This document shows positions 9,946-20,696 of a DNA stretch of 64,000 nt, one piece after another (position 1 is the stretch's first letter; every line of letters starts with the position of its first letter). Position numbers and translations under genes: made by a program. This stretch comes from Chrysophaeum taylorii. Its lineage: Eukaryota; Sar; Pelagophyceae; Pelagomonadales; Pelagomonadaceae. The notes under the pieces were generated by a model. The model ran no database searches. It worked only from the letters and a program-made list of their open reading frames with translations, and was not told the origin of the DNA. The stretch lies in the NCBI GenBank assembly GCA_029834535.1, contig JAQMWT010000376.1:33388-97387 (forward strand). The letters are read 5' to 3'.

Positions 9946-10707
9946 ATGGGGAGTAACGGGCAGCGGCGACGCGTGTCGCTGGTGGCGGAGCACTACAACA
10001 TCGACACCGCGAGCTTCAAGATGCGTGCGGATCCGATGTTGCACCACGACAAGAATGCCGCCCGCGATTCCCACGACGTGTTTAACCTCGTGATGCTGGT
10101 ACCGGTGATCTCGCTGAACCTTATGAACTGGCGTTTCGAATGGTCGACACCGCTCCCCGCGCTCTGGCACGGGCGGTACTTCATGCCATTCTGGTGGACG
10201 ACCTGCGGCTACTTCGTCGCGGACGTCGCCTTTGTAGTTTTGTGGCCGTCTTGCGTCAAGTCGCCGCGCGTCATCGTCCGCCATCACGTCTGTACTCTTG
10301 CCTACATATGTCTGCCGCTCTTCATGCCCGAGTGCCGGTGGTTAATGGGCTCGTGCATGATCGTCGAGGTCAACACTTGGCTCTTGATAGCGCGCCGTTT
10401 CTTCAACCGCGCGGGAGACGCGCCCTTCTGTTCCATAGGCGTACCCTTTACCAAATCCCTTCGCATCAAACTCATCTCCGTTGGCTTTTACCTCACTTGG
10501 TTCGTCATTCGCATTCTCTTCTACCCCGCCCTCTTTTTCATGATTCTTACGGCCTACGAAGAGCGCACGAAACAGCTTGGCACGAGACTCAACGGACTCG
10601 CGATTGCGCCCCTCTTCCACCTCGTCTTCATCTACCTCAACTTCAAGTGGACCGTCGACCTCGTCCGCAGCAAACTCCGCAGCAGCCCCCCCGCCAAGGG
10701 TCTCTAA
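9946..10707 (+). CDS. TLC (TRAM-LAG1-CLN8) domain membrane protein
   Basis: 253 residues from a clear ATG. Several hydrophobic spans fill the protein from about residue 45 to 240. The TLC signature is present: VRHHVCTLAYICLPLF with His113-His114, the paired His of LAG1/TLC proteins, and MIVEVNTWLLIARRFF, matching the conserved [E]-x-[S/N]-T-x-x-x-x-x-R block. Size and lack of a homeobox or ceramide-synthase LAG1 loop suggest a TLCD/FAM57-type member rather than a classical ceramide synthase. Likely ER or other endomembrane location and a role in lipid metabolism or trafficking. It stands alone, with no close partners on either side. Confidence 0.75.
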   Translation: MGSNGQRRRVSLVAEHYNIDTASFKMRADPMLHHDKNAARDSHDVFNLVMLVPVISLNLMNWRFEWSTPLPALWHGRYFMPFWWTTCGYFVADVAFVVLWPSCVKSPRVIVRHHVCTLAYICLPLFMPECRWLMGSCMIVEVNTWLLIARRFFNRAGDAPFCSIGVPFTKSLRIKLISVGFYLTWFVIRILFYPALFFMILTAYEERTKQLGTRLNGLAIAPLFHLVFIYLNFKWTVDLVRSKLRSSPPAKGL

Positions 10708-11225
10708 TGTCGTCGACGGCGTCAAGGGGGAGCTCGATTGAAGCCTCATCGTCCGTCCGTTCTCTATTCATATATTATCTCATCTCGCTGGTCCCACCCA
10801 CTCGTCTTTCACTGGTCGGCGGGGGCGGCGGTATTGCGTAGCTTGTTTTCGTCGATGCCGGCTTCGAAGAGACCGAATTCTCCTCAAACTTTGCGCGCGC
10901 ATCCTCCGACCAAGGTGGTCTCTCTCTCTCTAAAAGTAAGAAAGAAAGAAAGAAAGAAAGAAAGAAGCGCCCTTGACAACATGCCGGCGCCCGCCCGGGC
11001 AGCTGGTGGCAGCAGGCGGCGGCGAACCCCAGGCGGCGGCGACTACACTCCACGCCGGCGCGACGCCGTGAACAAGAGAAGCTCGACGGCGCGTACAACG
11101 TAACCCGCGCGTATCATAATAATATCCGGACTTGTTCGGATTCGTTCAAACACGGGCATACTGCGCAAGTCTTATTATAAATATGAAGTTGGTGATTTTA
11201 GAAGGGGGGAAAAGATTCTCATCAG
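10708..11225. other. intergenic, 0.5 kb
   Basis: No supported gene. Contains an (AAAG)n tract at 10936-10967 and AT-rich sequence just before the MFS gene ATG. Confidence 0.5.
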
Positions 11226-12776
11226 ATGTTTTTTGTAATAAAGATGACGGTTCGACCCAGCAGCAAGTCTGTGGCACTCGCCGTGCTGACGCTGGCCAAC
11301 TCCGTCAACTTCTGGCAGCGGAATTTGTTGTACGAGTTGTATTCTGCCAACTATATACCGCGCGAGTGCGCCGAGAGGTGCGAAGGTGCCCTTTTTGTGC
11401 CGCTGTGCGAAGAATGCGAGGGCAAGTGTGCGCTATGCCAGGAATGCCGCGCCGCGCACGACGCGGCCACCTATAGCTTGCGAGACGCGGCCTGCATATC
11501 GGACCGCCAATACGGCATCCTCGCGGGCTTCTCGTTCACTACCGTGTTTGCAGCGTCGGGCGCGATGGCCGGCACGGTCGCCGATCGCTTCGCGGACGTG
11601 CGGTGGCTCCACGCGGGTGCCGTGCTGACGTGGAGCCTGGCGACGCTCCTGGAGACCATTTCCCCGAGCTTTGAGGTCCTCGTGGCGTCCCGGGTGCTCG
11701 TTGGAATAGCGCAAGGCTTCAACGCGCCGTGCTCCTACGCCGTCATCGCGCACCACTATGCCCCCGCCGAACGCGCGACGGCCAACGGTGTGTATTCGGC
11801 CGGGACCTACGTGGGCTCGGCGTTATCCTCGCTCTCGCTGGTCGCAGCGATGATGCTGGGCTGGCGGGGAGCGACCGCGCTCGCCGTCGCGGCCGGTTTT
11901 ATCGGCGCCGCACTCCTGCGTGCGGTCGAGCGCCCGCCACGCGTCGTTCCTCCCCCGTGCGATTGCCGAGGCACCAACCTCGTCGCCGCCTGGCACCGCG
12001 TCGCCTCGAACCCGCGCCGCCTTGGCGCCGTGTACTTCGCGAGCTCGGTCCGTGCGACCGCGACCGTCTCCCTCTGGACCTACCTTCCCCTCTACTATGC
12101 GCGGGCCTTTCCAAGCTTCAAGGTCGCCTTTGCGATCTTGTACGCGGTGGGGCTCTTTGCGTGCGGCTCGTTCTCGAGCACGGCCGGTGGCATCCTCGCG
12201 GACGCGCTCGCGAGGCGCGGTCGCCGCGATGCCCGCGCGCACTTGCCCGCCCTCGGGAGCCTCGCATCGGCGCTCGCCATTGCCGCGGCCTTGTACGCGC
12301 CTTCCTTCCAAGCCTCGATAGCGGGCCTCTTCGCCTACATTCTCCTCGCCGAGTGTTGGCTTGGACCCTGCGTCGCGCTTCTCGCGAGTAACGGCGTCCC
12401 GACGCACGCCGTGGGCACCCACGTCGCGCTCCTCTTGGCCGGAAACCAGCTGGTCGCCTGCGTGGGCCCCTACCTCATCTCCAGTCTCGACGACGGCACC
12501 TCGGCCGGCCTCCGCCACCACGTCCTCCTTGTTGTCGCCGCCTTCTCTTTGGCCGCGGCCCTCGGCTTTGCGTTCGTCGGTGCCACTAGTGGCGGAGGGG
12601 ACTTTCATCACGACACCATCCCCGACAAACACGCCCCCCTCCTTCGAAGCGACGCTCCCACATTGTCCTCGCACCCCCCGAGACACCCGGCTCATGGAGG
12701 AGGAGGGTGTTCTACTGCTACTGGGGAGGGGGGTGCGACGCCGTCCTCTCCTTCCTTCCACGCCCCAATCGTCTAA
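11226..12776 (+). CDS. MFS transporter, spinster-like, with a Cys-rich first loop
   Basis: 516 residues from ATG 11226; an alternative ATG lies six codons on at 11244. About 12 hydrophobic segments. The MFS motif A appears as GTVADRFADVRW in the loop after the second/third helix. The ISDRQYGILAGFSFTTVFA segment and SRVLVGIAQGFNAPCSYAVI resemble spinster and lysosomal/plastid MFS carriers. Between the first two helices is a 45-residue insertion with eight Cys (CAERC, LCEECEGKCALCQEC, AAC), spaced like a small metal- or disulfide-stabilised module; this is unusual for MFS proteins. The C-terminal tail of about 60 residues is hydrophilic and low complexity. Substrate unknown: sphingolipid, lysophospholipid or another small organic molecule is possible by family. 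Confidence 0.8.
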   Translation: MFFVIKMTVRPSSKSVALAVLTLANSVNFWQRNLLYELYSANYIPRECAERCEGALFVPLCEECEGKCALCQECRAAHDAATYSLRDAACISDRQYGILAGFSFTTVFAASGAMAGTVADRFADVRWLHAGAVLTWSLATLLETISPSFEVLVASRVLVGIAQGFNAPCSYAVIAHHYAPAERATANGVYSAGTYVGSALSSLSLVAAMMLGWRGATALAVAAGFIGAALLRAVERPPRVVPPPCDCRGTNLVAAWHRVASNPRRLGAVYFASSVRATATVSLWTYLPLYYARAFPSFKVAFAILYAVGLFACGSFSSTAGGILADALARRGRRDARAHLPALGSLASALAIAAALYAPSFQASIAGLFAYILLAECWLGPCVALLASNGVPTHAVGTHVALLLAGNQLVACVGPYLISSLDDGTSAGLRHHVLLVVAAFSLAAALGFAFVGATSGGGDFHHDTIPDKHAPLLRSDAPTLSSHPPRHPAHGGGGCSTATGEGGATPSSPSFHAPIV

Positions 12777-15078
12777 TGTGCACATCGCGAGGTGGTGGTG
12801 GTGGTGGGAAGTCCATTCCACGGGCGAGCGAAGCGGAGCGGAGCGGAGCGGAGCGGAGCGGAGCGGGCGACCGAGTGAGCGAGCGAGCTAGAGAGCACTC
12901 TAGCATGTACGCTGCGCACGAGACGGCGGACTCTGTCGGAGGGGTGCTCAACTGCGATTCTTCCTACTGCGATCTAGCGTTGCCCTGCAATATTCTCGGC
13001 CACCGCGTCTTGGCAACTATTTTCTTGTTCTCGTCCTATGGCTGAAAGGGGGGGGCGAGAGACTGGGAAGACGGACGATGCCTGTGCTGGTGAAGCGAGT
13101 CGCCTGATAGGCTGCGGTGGGGTACTGCGCATTCGACAACTCCCCGCCCTATTCTATTCATAGGGCGCAATGGCGCTCAATATTATGCCGGGTACTAAAC
13201 GGGGTCCGTCTTTTAGAAGAGCAGCAGCAGCGACATGCACATGGATACAAGGTTGTTGACAACAACAACAACAACAACAAGTCGAGCATGACATTGACGA
13301 GCAGGACCGAGGAGTCGGGGTTGGAGGAGTACTCCTAGGCGACCTTGCTGCAAATGCTAAAATCCATAATGAAGCCTGCGCCGCGAATAATCGGCGTCGT
13401 TAACAAAGGCCCCATTTTCGGCCCAACCATCGAGGCTTGAGGGCTGTCAATGTGGTGTTCCTGGGCGAGAAGAAATTAATTTGCAGCAAATTTATTTATT
13501 ACCCCCTGGATATGAAATGTGCTCGGATGAACTTATAACTTAGGATAGCCGCCTGGGTCCTCTCGGTATTTTGTTTGGGCATCATCACGAGGGCGCTGTC
13601 CTTCCCAAGTGTCGGCCTCGGCCACCATCGACGTGGCGACGTCAGCCACATATCCTTCTTCGCGCTGTCGCAAGAGGAAAAGTTCACATAAGAACCAGAG
13701 GCAGAAGCACAAAGCCGAACGACACAACGGACGAGGGCTGTTCCAAATCAGCAGCAAGAGCATAATACCTATGCCGACTAGAGATGGGCACACAAGAGAA
13801 TGGCGGCTGCGGGCGTCGGCGACACTGCGACATATAACCCCGACGTAATATTATTATAATAAATAATAATAATGTTGTGCGCGATGTATTTATCAAAGGG
13901 TCGTCCGTCGTCGGGTTGTGGTTTTTGACATTCTCTGCTCCATTGATGATGGCATCACACGCGAGTCGATCGATGATGATTTCGACGGTAGGTGGAGTAT
14001 GTGTGCGGGCCCAAGCATATCTCGCAAAGTGCGAGATTGCAACCGGAGCGCTAGCTGCATTGAACTGAGCGCGATATTGGCGGTCATCACTTCACTGGAG
14101 ACAGGTCGTTATTGCTGCGGGGCATGTTGTTGTTGCCGACGACAGACCGATCAAATACAAAACCGGGACTTGCGTAACCATCTTAATGGGCACCGAAACA
14201 TATCACCAAGACAACACAGCCAGGTTGTCGTCGCTGACCAACACCTAGTACCGATCGTAGGATGTGGCCGTCCGGCGAGCGAAAAAAGTTAGGCCCTCGT
14301 GTCTCTAAACGTCTCGAGACAATGAATGCGTTATTGCAGTAGTATGGCAGGAATACGACTCATAGCATCATCCCAGCATTACCATCTTGCTTTGACAGCA
14401 ATATTGGAAAAAGAGTTCAAGCCGATGTTGCTGCAGGTACTACTGCTGCACGCCAGTCGCAGCCAGCCAGCAAGTTCGGTACACAACCAGTTCGGGTGCG
14501 AGCTTTCATCAGACACGACGCGTGATGCAAAACCAAGGGGTTGCAATGCCTGATCACAGGCGACCTGCGACCATCGCGGCAGCGAATGATCGCTTGGCGG
14601 TTTGTTTGGTGGACGCCGAGCGCACCAGCAGCGTTTGAGGCAGTGTCGTGGTACATATTCGATTTGGGGACGCACAGCTAGCTGCGCACTTTGACGGTTT
14701 AGGAGTAAACTCAAAGGTTAGAGGGCGGAACGTGCGCTGATAAAAGCAGCTTTAGATTGGCGGGGGTGAGAGCGTCGAGCTGAAAGGAGAGTTGGGTGAG
14801 TGGGAGGAATAACGTTGACGCACGCCGATTATTATAGGGGACGGCCAGGCGCTAGTCCGGGCGGCGCGCTTTGACGGTTAGGTCTTTCAAGTCGTCCAAA
14901 CTACTGTTCGGATTATGTTGTATCGAACCATGCGAGGCAACTACACCGTACGACGATGTCAGTTCGTGACGGCAGAATAACTCCCGCAAGTACTACTACA
15001 GTCCACCCGTGTCAGCAGTATACTGGAGGAAAAGAGCTACAGTTGTAGTATTATGATTATTGTTGCCTGTGTTTTCGG
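12777..15078. other. intergenic, 2.3 kb, repeats and no convincing gene
   Basis: Short frames only. The most coding-like is a minus-strand segment at 13533-13660 (GYVADVATSMVAEADTWEGQ), with no good start. Simple repeats: (GGAGC)n at 12832-12865, (CAA)n at 13258-13279, AT-rich TTATTATAATAAATAATAATAA at 13850-13870. The motif GTTTAGGAGTAAACTCAAAGG at 14699 recurs near 18916. Confidence 0.45.
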
Positions 15079-15888
15079 ATGAATCAGAGCGTTGTTCGCA
15101 ACGTGGAGGTGGCTGTCGTCGATGAGGAGTTGGAGGCGACGGTGTTTGGATGCTTGTGTGCCTACGACGTGGGGAGTTGGAAGGAAGAGCAGGCGGTGTG
15201 CGCGAGACCGCATGACGCGGCAACGGTCTACGACGAGGTGTATCGAGCGTGGCCATCGGACTTGGGTAAGCAGTTGTCCAAGAGCGCTCGGGCGACGTTC
15301 AAAACTCCGCTTCTTCCGCTCGTGTATGGGGAGATCGATTTCTCGTCGTTTTCCGCGACACTCTCCAAAGTTCGGACCTTTGGAGGGTTGCCAGTTGGCG
15401 GCAGTTTCTACGATCTCGGCTCGGGAGTCGGCCGTCCCTGCGTCGCCGCGGCGGTCGGGTTCCCGTTGTCCAAGGCTGTCGGCATCGAATATCTTGTCGA
15501 GCTCCACAGGGTCTCAAAAGAAGCTCAGCGTCGGTACGAAGAGTTTAACGCCTCGGTCGACGACGCAACTTCGATTGATTTCGTGCGCGGTGATTTCACT
15601 AATCTCGCCGATTGCGACTGGACGGATGGGGACGTCGTCTTCGCCAACTCGACGTGTTTCGACACTGCCATGCGTGTAGCCGTCTCTGCCTGCGCGCTTC
15701 GATTAAGGAAGGGTGCGTTCTTCGTGAGCTCGACGCGACTGTTTCTTCCCGAACACGACTTCCAGACGCTCTCCGCGGACCTCGTCTCGATGTCCTGGGG
15801 GCAAGCCACCGTATTCATCCAGAAGAAGATTACGCCACCGCGTCAAATACCGGTCACCCCCGTGTCCCCGACCTGGCGCCCCGCTTAA
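15079..15888 (+). CDS. DOT1-like SAM-dependent methyltransferase
   Basis: 269 residues from ATG 15079. The layout fits the DOT1 (histone H3-K79) methyltransferase fold. A YGEI segment is followed by motif I FYDLGSGVGRPCVAAA (about 110-125; DOT1 DLGSGVG), an acidic post-I residue in VGIEYLVELHRVSKEA, then GDFTNLADCDWTDGDVVFAN with NSTCF (about 189-194), corresponding to DOT1's NNF/NSFAF substrate-side motif. It lacks any extra chromatin domain and is shorter than animal DOT1L, as are many protist DOT1-like proteins. A nuclear histone methyltransferase role is likely, but the non-histone methyltransferases of this subgroup cannot be excluded. Isolated between long gaps. Confidence 0.65.
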   Translation: MNQSVVRNVEVAVVDEELEATVFGCLCAYDVGSWKEEQAVCARPHDAATVYDEVYRAWPSDLGKQLSKSARATFKTPLLPLVYGEIDFSSFSATLSKVRTFGGLPVGGSFYDLGSGVGRPCVAAAVGFPLSKAVGIEYLVELHRVSKEAQRRYEEFNASVDDATSIDFVRGDFTNLADCDWTDGDVVFANSTCFDTAMRVAVSACALRLRKGAFFVSSTRLFLPEHDFQTLSADLVSMSWGQATVFIQKKITPPRQIPVTPVSPTWRPA

Positions 15889-17476
15889 CTTTAGCTCGCT
15901 AGATCATTCTGCTTGTTTGTACAGGCGGTTTCGCCATGGAAGTCGAGGGTGCAAATTGCATACAGGCTCTTTTCTCGATCGATCGATCGATCGATCGATC
16001 ACACGGTTGTAGAGGAATTGACGCAGGCGACCTTGGGCTCGTCCTCAATAATAAACTACTAGGCTAAATCTCGTAGTTAGCTTCATCATTATTCTCTGAT
16101 GTTATTTTCACCTTAATCCTTCCTGGCATCCATCCATCAATATACCCCGCACGGGAGATGCATGCCATGGGACATACTACTTTATCGCTGCTGCTTCTAT
16201 TCTCCGACGATACGAGAACGCCCGAGCGGCTGCGGCGAGCACAAATATCATCATCTCCGTGCAGCACCTGCTGCTTCAAATCGCCAAAATCAGGCAAGGG
16301 CACACCAGGCTGGCGAGGTCTGTTCAGACGCGACGCGAAATGCGAAAAGAAGGTGCGATTTGGAGCGACAGTATCAAGAAGGGCGGTAGATGACCACGCG
16401 GCAGCGCTCGGTGGAGTGGTTGGACTCGTCGCTGAGAGCGCTCGCCGTTGCAACAGTGGCTTCGAGTGTCGGCCGCCACCTAACGAAGGCTCAGAATGAG
16501 GCCCCAGCACTTGACGATGGCGTGGTCAAGAACATGCCGCCGTCGTCGTCCGTTGTGCTGTGCGTGCTTTTAATTTCTTTCTTTCTTTCTTTTTTTCTTT
16601 CATTCTTTTTTCGGCAACTTGATACAACAGCTGGCGGTGTTGCAGTAATTCTTTGCTTCCATTCTTCCTTCCTTGCTCCCTTTCTTGGGCAACCGTCAAA
16701 TTCAACCGTAAGTTTAATGATGACGTCATAAGACCCTATCGGTCGCACCACTCTCAAGCCCGCGCGACAAGAATGAGCCCCGGTTCGTCATCGGACGCGC
16801 GCAAGCAAAAACCCTCATGCGTCGCTTCTTCTCAGCTGAGCTTCCCCATTGATGCCCCGACTACGCCCGAGCCTAGCTTCGTTATGGCTCGAGTGCTTTC
16901 GCGGCGAAGTCGACGACCTTGTCGTGGCGCTGTCTTGGGTGGCATCGGGACCTGCCACCAGCGCTTGGGGGGCTTCCGGTCGCTTCTCGATTTTTGGGCA
17001 CGCCGCGCGACTTGGCATTTCATCTACCGCCACATCATCTTCAATGATACAACACGTCCAGCGACACGGGCTCTGTGGGTGCTCGGGAATCTCCGGAGAG
17101 AGAGAGATCTATCTCCTTCAGGAGGAGGCCCGTCGCGATTCCGACGATGATGTCGCAGGGGTGGTCGTCCGATACCGCTCGCTGGTGTACTCCCTCCCTC
17201 CCGTTCTGCATGGCGGCTTTCGAAGACGGAAATCATCTGGGGGCGTGGGAGGTGAGTTGTTTTCAGACGCGCAGCTAGGCGCACGGGCCACCCCCCCGGC
17301 AATGGACCTCAATTCGCAGAACATCTTGGGCATTCTCTGGGCCGTTCGGCACTGGGAAATGTTGAAGCCTATGTGTACATACTGGATTTATTAGTTTCGG
17401 AGGAGTCTTGCACTGGTATTGCGGTTGAGACGCCCACGCACGCCAGTACTGCGTAAGCTGGGACGGCAAGTTGGAT
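15889..17476. other. intergenic, 1.6 kb, no supported gene
   Basis: Contains a (GATC)n tract at 15976-16000 and (TTTC)n at 16576-16605. Overlapping frames in 16650-17394 are without conserved motifs or a consistent codon bias. Confidence 0.4.
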
Positions 17477-17743
17477 ATGGCTCGGCAGCCAAGGCCTGAG
17501 GAGATGAGACGCTCGAAGCTTCTGTACCAACTGAAGCGAAAGTCTCCCCTCGAACGGCGACGGAGTTACAGCCTGCCTTTGGAGCGCAGCTTAGAGCCGA
17601 TCCTAGAAGGCGAACAGCTCTTGGACGAGAGACCCAAATGGTGGCTGTTCTGCTGCTATAGCAGTGCCGGGGAGCGCAAGCCCAAGATGCGCGCCTCCAA
17701 GAGCGACGCCCAGCTCTACGTGGTCAAGCCCTCGAGGGTGTGA
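17477..17743 (+). CDS. small basic hypothetical protein
   Basis: 88 residues starting at the ATG at 17477 (the frame is open three codons further upstream without an ATG). Codons become steadily more GC3-rich toward the C-terminus, as in the host genes. The first half is very basic (RRSKLLYQLKRKSPLERRR) with a possible helical segment. A KWWLFCCYSS patch near residue 57 could be a palmitoylated or membrane-edge motif. The end is Lys/Arg/Ser-rich. No family is recognised. The gene lies in otherwise gene-poor sequence, so a chance frame is still possible. Confidence 0.4.
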   Translation: MARQPRPEEMRRSKLLYQLKRKSPLERRRSYSLPLERSLEPILEGEQLLDERPKWWLFCCYSSAGERKPKMRASKSDAQLYVVKPSRV

Positions 17744-20660
17744 ACAGAGACACCCCCTCCTCGTGGAGAGGGGAGATCACATAACCGACCCCCCCGTGCG
17801 CATTTCTCTCCCGCGAGGACCGACGCATTTTCTTGTTTGTTGTTATCATCACCTCCCTTGCGGTCCTGAACGCCTCTGGACCCAAGCGACTTGGCGACGC
17901 CGTCTTCTATATATATTCACGTTGGGTGGGGAAAAAAAAAAAAGCTTTTGAGAGAGAACAGGCATGCGATCTCCTGTCCTGGATGCTACCTTTGCATTCT
18001 CGAAGATGTTGGATGGAGGGCGGGAGTGCTCAAGGTGTAGCGTACGCCCCGAATAGTTCCAGCACTATTCGCGGGACCAGCGACGGCGCGGTTCCACGGA
18101 TACCGTGGGATTTCAACCGCCGAACCCTCAAAAGACAGTTGGCTGATCAATACAGGCGGGTTCTTCAGACCAAAAAAATCCGTTTCTCTGCCGATCCTGC
18201 ATTCTCGTCCACGTCTCTGCCGTCAATATTGACTTCTCTGCTGACAGACAACATAGGTCCTAACCCGGGCGGCGTCTTATCTTATTAAAGTGTCCTCGTC
18301 TCCTCCCCATAGTCATCATCACATTCCTACTAGAAACCCCTTGTAAAAACCAGACTAATAAGTCTTATCAATTCGACGTTCTTCTTCTTCTTTTTCTTCT
18401 TCTTCTTATTATTATTTTTTTCTACTATTATCTACCCCTCTCGAAGGGAGGGTGTTTGCCAAAGCGAGAGAAGAGAGCTCTTCAGGTGATTGATGATTAA
18501 TGCGTGCGCGAAACCGTCGTCGCCAGCTCAGTACATCAGTACATTGTATACTAAACGGATCGCAAAAAAACGGGAAGTTCAATGTGCGTCACGGTTGTGT
18601 GGCGTGTGCGTGCGTCCTATCGGTCTTCCGTATTTTCTTTTTGCGTGCTAGAAAGAGAAATTCCCTACAGGGACGCAAGAGTGCTTCCAAACCAGGAAAG
18701 AAAGAAGATAAAGAAAATTAAGATAAGCCGTAATAAGTAACTTGCTAAGACGAGGCTGCGATCTTGCTATGTAAGCGGGAACGAGAGGGCAATCGTCGTA
18801 GTCACCAGCAGCGATCCTCGCCCCCCCCCCTTTCTAACTTGCATTATTTTTTTTTTCCTAACCAAAGCAGCCCTGCCGCGCGATGGCCCTAAATATTATC
18901 ATTACAATTGTATGGTTTAAGAGTAAACTCAAAGGTTATTAAAGGTGGAGCGGGCGTGGAAGGGGGGCAGCTCAGAGTGGTCAATCAGAGATTCGAGAGC
19001 AAAGGAAGGCGGGACGAGTGAGCGAGAGCTACGTATGGTTAGCAACTCCCAGGCTCAGAGAGCCAGAAGAGTGGATGATCGCACAAAGGAAAAGAAAGAC
19101 AAAAGAAGAGAAGGCCAAAGACGACGACCGCAAAGGAAGGCGATGGAGCAAAATCGAAAATAGCAGAGCTGACGGGAGAAACCCGGAAGAGGCGGGAAAG
19201 AAGTGAGAGGCGTGGTGAGAGCGACAAATCGTAGGATGAGGTGCAAGAGTAGACGGAGGAGACAGCTAAAGGAGCGCACGGTGGAATGAGGCGCAAGAGG
19301 GGCGTAAAACAGGGGGGGACAGCAAAATGAGCATAGAGCATATAGATCGGGAAGGGGCCAGAACGAGTGTTTGGGGTAGAGAGATGGGATTGGTTCTCAG
19401 AGGAAGGGCGACCGCCGTCGCCGCCAATACCACCCATGTTATGGGGCAATCCGAGTCCGCCGCTTGTACTCAGGCGGGAGAGGGATCCCGCTCAGCGCAG
19501 GTTGAACGCATGTGGTGGAAAGAGAACCCATCTAGACAAACGGAGCAAATTAAGATGTGGCAATACGTGGAGACCGGTCGTACGAGCGAGCGAAATCCAG
19601 CGCAACTAGAGGCCAAAACGCAAACCTACGTACCTACGGGGGAGACGCGTCAAGAGAAGCCCAAACCGGCGGCACGACGACGGGGCCAACATCACACGAA
19701 ACGCGGTGCGACTGGACTCAACAGCTGCGAAGTCCGGCCTGGTGTCGGAACGTTCGGCGATTGCATGCACGTTTTGCGGACACCGCAACCTAGGAACGAG
19801 ACCGTCGACACTACCACAGACGCCCGCGGGTAAGCAGGCAGTACGCCAGCATTCCACACTGGACATGTTTTGACGGCTCGAAGGCAGGTGGCCAAAATAG
19901 TTATGCCCTAAAGAGTGGTACCAACCGACAACGTCATCACGTTTCTGGGGGGGAGGAGCAGGGCCTCGTGATCGAGAAAGGTCCTGTGGGTGTCTCCTCA
20001 GTTCCCCCTAAAGCGACAGTCGAGATGTCGACGTTGTCAACGGCGTCTTTGCTGGCAGCAGCCGCATGGCGCTCCGCTCGCCCTTCTTCCTTACCGAAGA
20101 AAGTTTGCTCGAGCCAGCCTCCTTCAGCAGCGCCCGCCAGGATTTATAATCCACAACTCGTCGCGACCGTACGAGGCCTTCGACACCGAGATCGCCCCCA
20201 GTTCCTCGAGATAGATCCGGGCTCGGTCGGCGAAGCTCTCCGTCGACGGCCACTCCACGATCCACGCGAGGTGAACGACTACGCCAAGGCCCTGGGTGAG
20301 GCAATGCAAACCTGTCGTCGACGAGCGTGCCCTGTTCGGGAGGGAGGGCCCTTTTCTCGACGACGACGACGGTCAAGACGCGACCCACTTAAGCAGTATC
20401 CGAGCTGTCGAAGTCACGTCCTTAAGGCGAGCGCGAACATCGAGAGGTACGCCGTCGCGTGGGCGACCTCAACGTCCTAAGCCTCGGGTAAGGACCACCC
20501 AACGATCGGCCAGGCCTGTTCCTTCAAGAAGAAGAAGAAGAAGAAGAAGAAGGCGGCTAACTCGGAAAAAAAAATCCTCATCGCGTCCCAACACACTGTA
20601 GCGGTAAGTTGAAAAAAGAGTTGTGTCAAAAACACCACAACTTGAACAACGACGGCGCGG
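17744..20660. other. intergenic, 2.9 kb, repeats and unassigned frames
   Basis: No gene I can support. A frame at 17833-18288 ends in a NIGPNPGG peptide, discussed under rejected items. TTC/TTA-rich microsatellites lie at 18380-18425. A dispersed repeat is at 18787-18897. Purine-rich sequence covers 18940-19250. Coding-like pieces in changing frames at 20100-20460 (for example DPGSVGEALRRRPLHDPREV) suggest a decayed gene. A GTAAGT at 20604-20609 and an AG at 20677-20678 could be an intron feeding the apyrase gene, but no ATG lies in the upstream frame, which opens at 20481. Confidence 0.4.
18787..18897. repeat. dispersed repeat copy A
   Basis: GGCAATCGTCGTAGTCACCA followed by GCAGCG, a variable middle, then AACCAAAG...CCCTGCCGCGC...GGCCCTAA. 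The same ordered blocks recur at 56211-56290, just right of copia element 2. Confidence 0.6.
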
Positions 20661-20696
20661 CTGACGTCCTCGTCCAAGGCGGCGGCGGCGGCCTTC

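Noticed and set aside
16653-17394. Overlapping frames of 165 and 181 codons
   Set aside because: No consistent codon bias, motifs or good starts; treated as non-coding.
18246-18275. 2A-like peptide NIGPNPGG, as at the start of some LINE ORFs
   Set aside because: The required Glu and final Pro are missing and no retroelement ORF follows.
19690-19840. CTFCGH zinc-finger-like residues near the end of a 168-codon frame
   Set aside because: Only one Cys pair, different frame from the ORF, no following His/Cys; probably chance.
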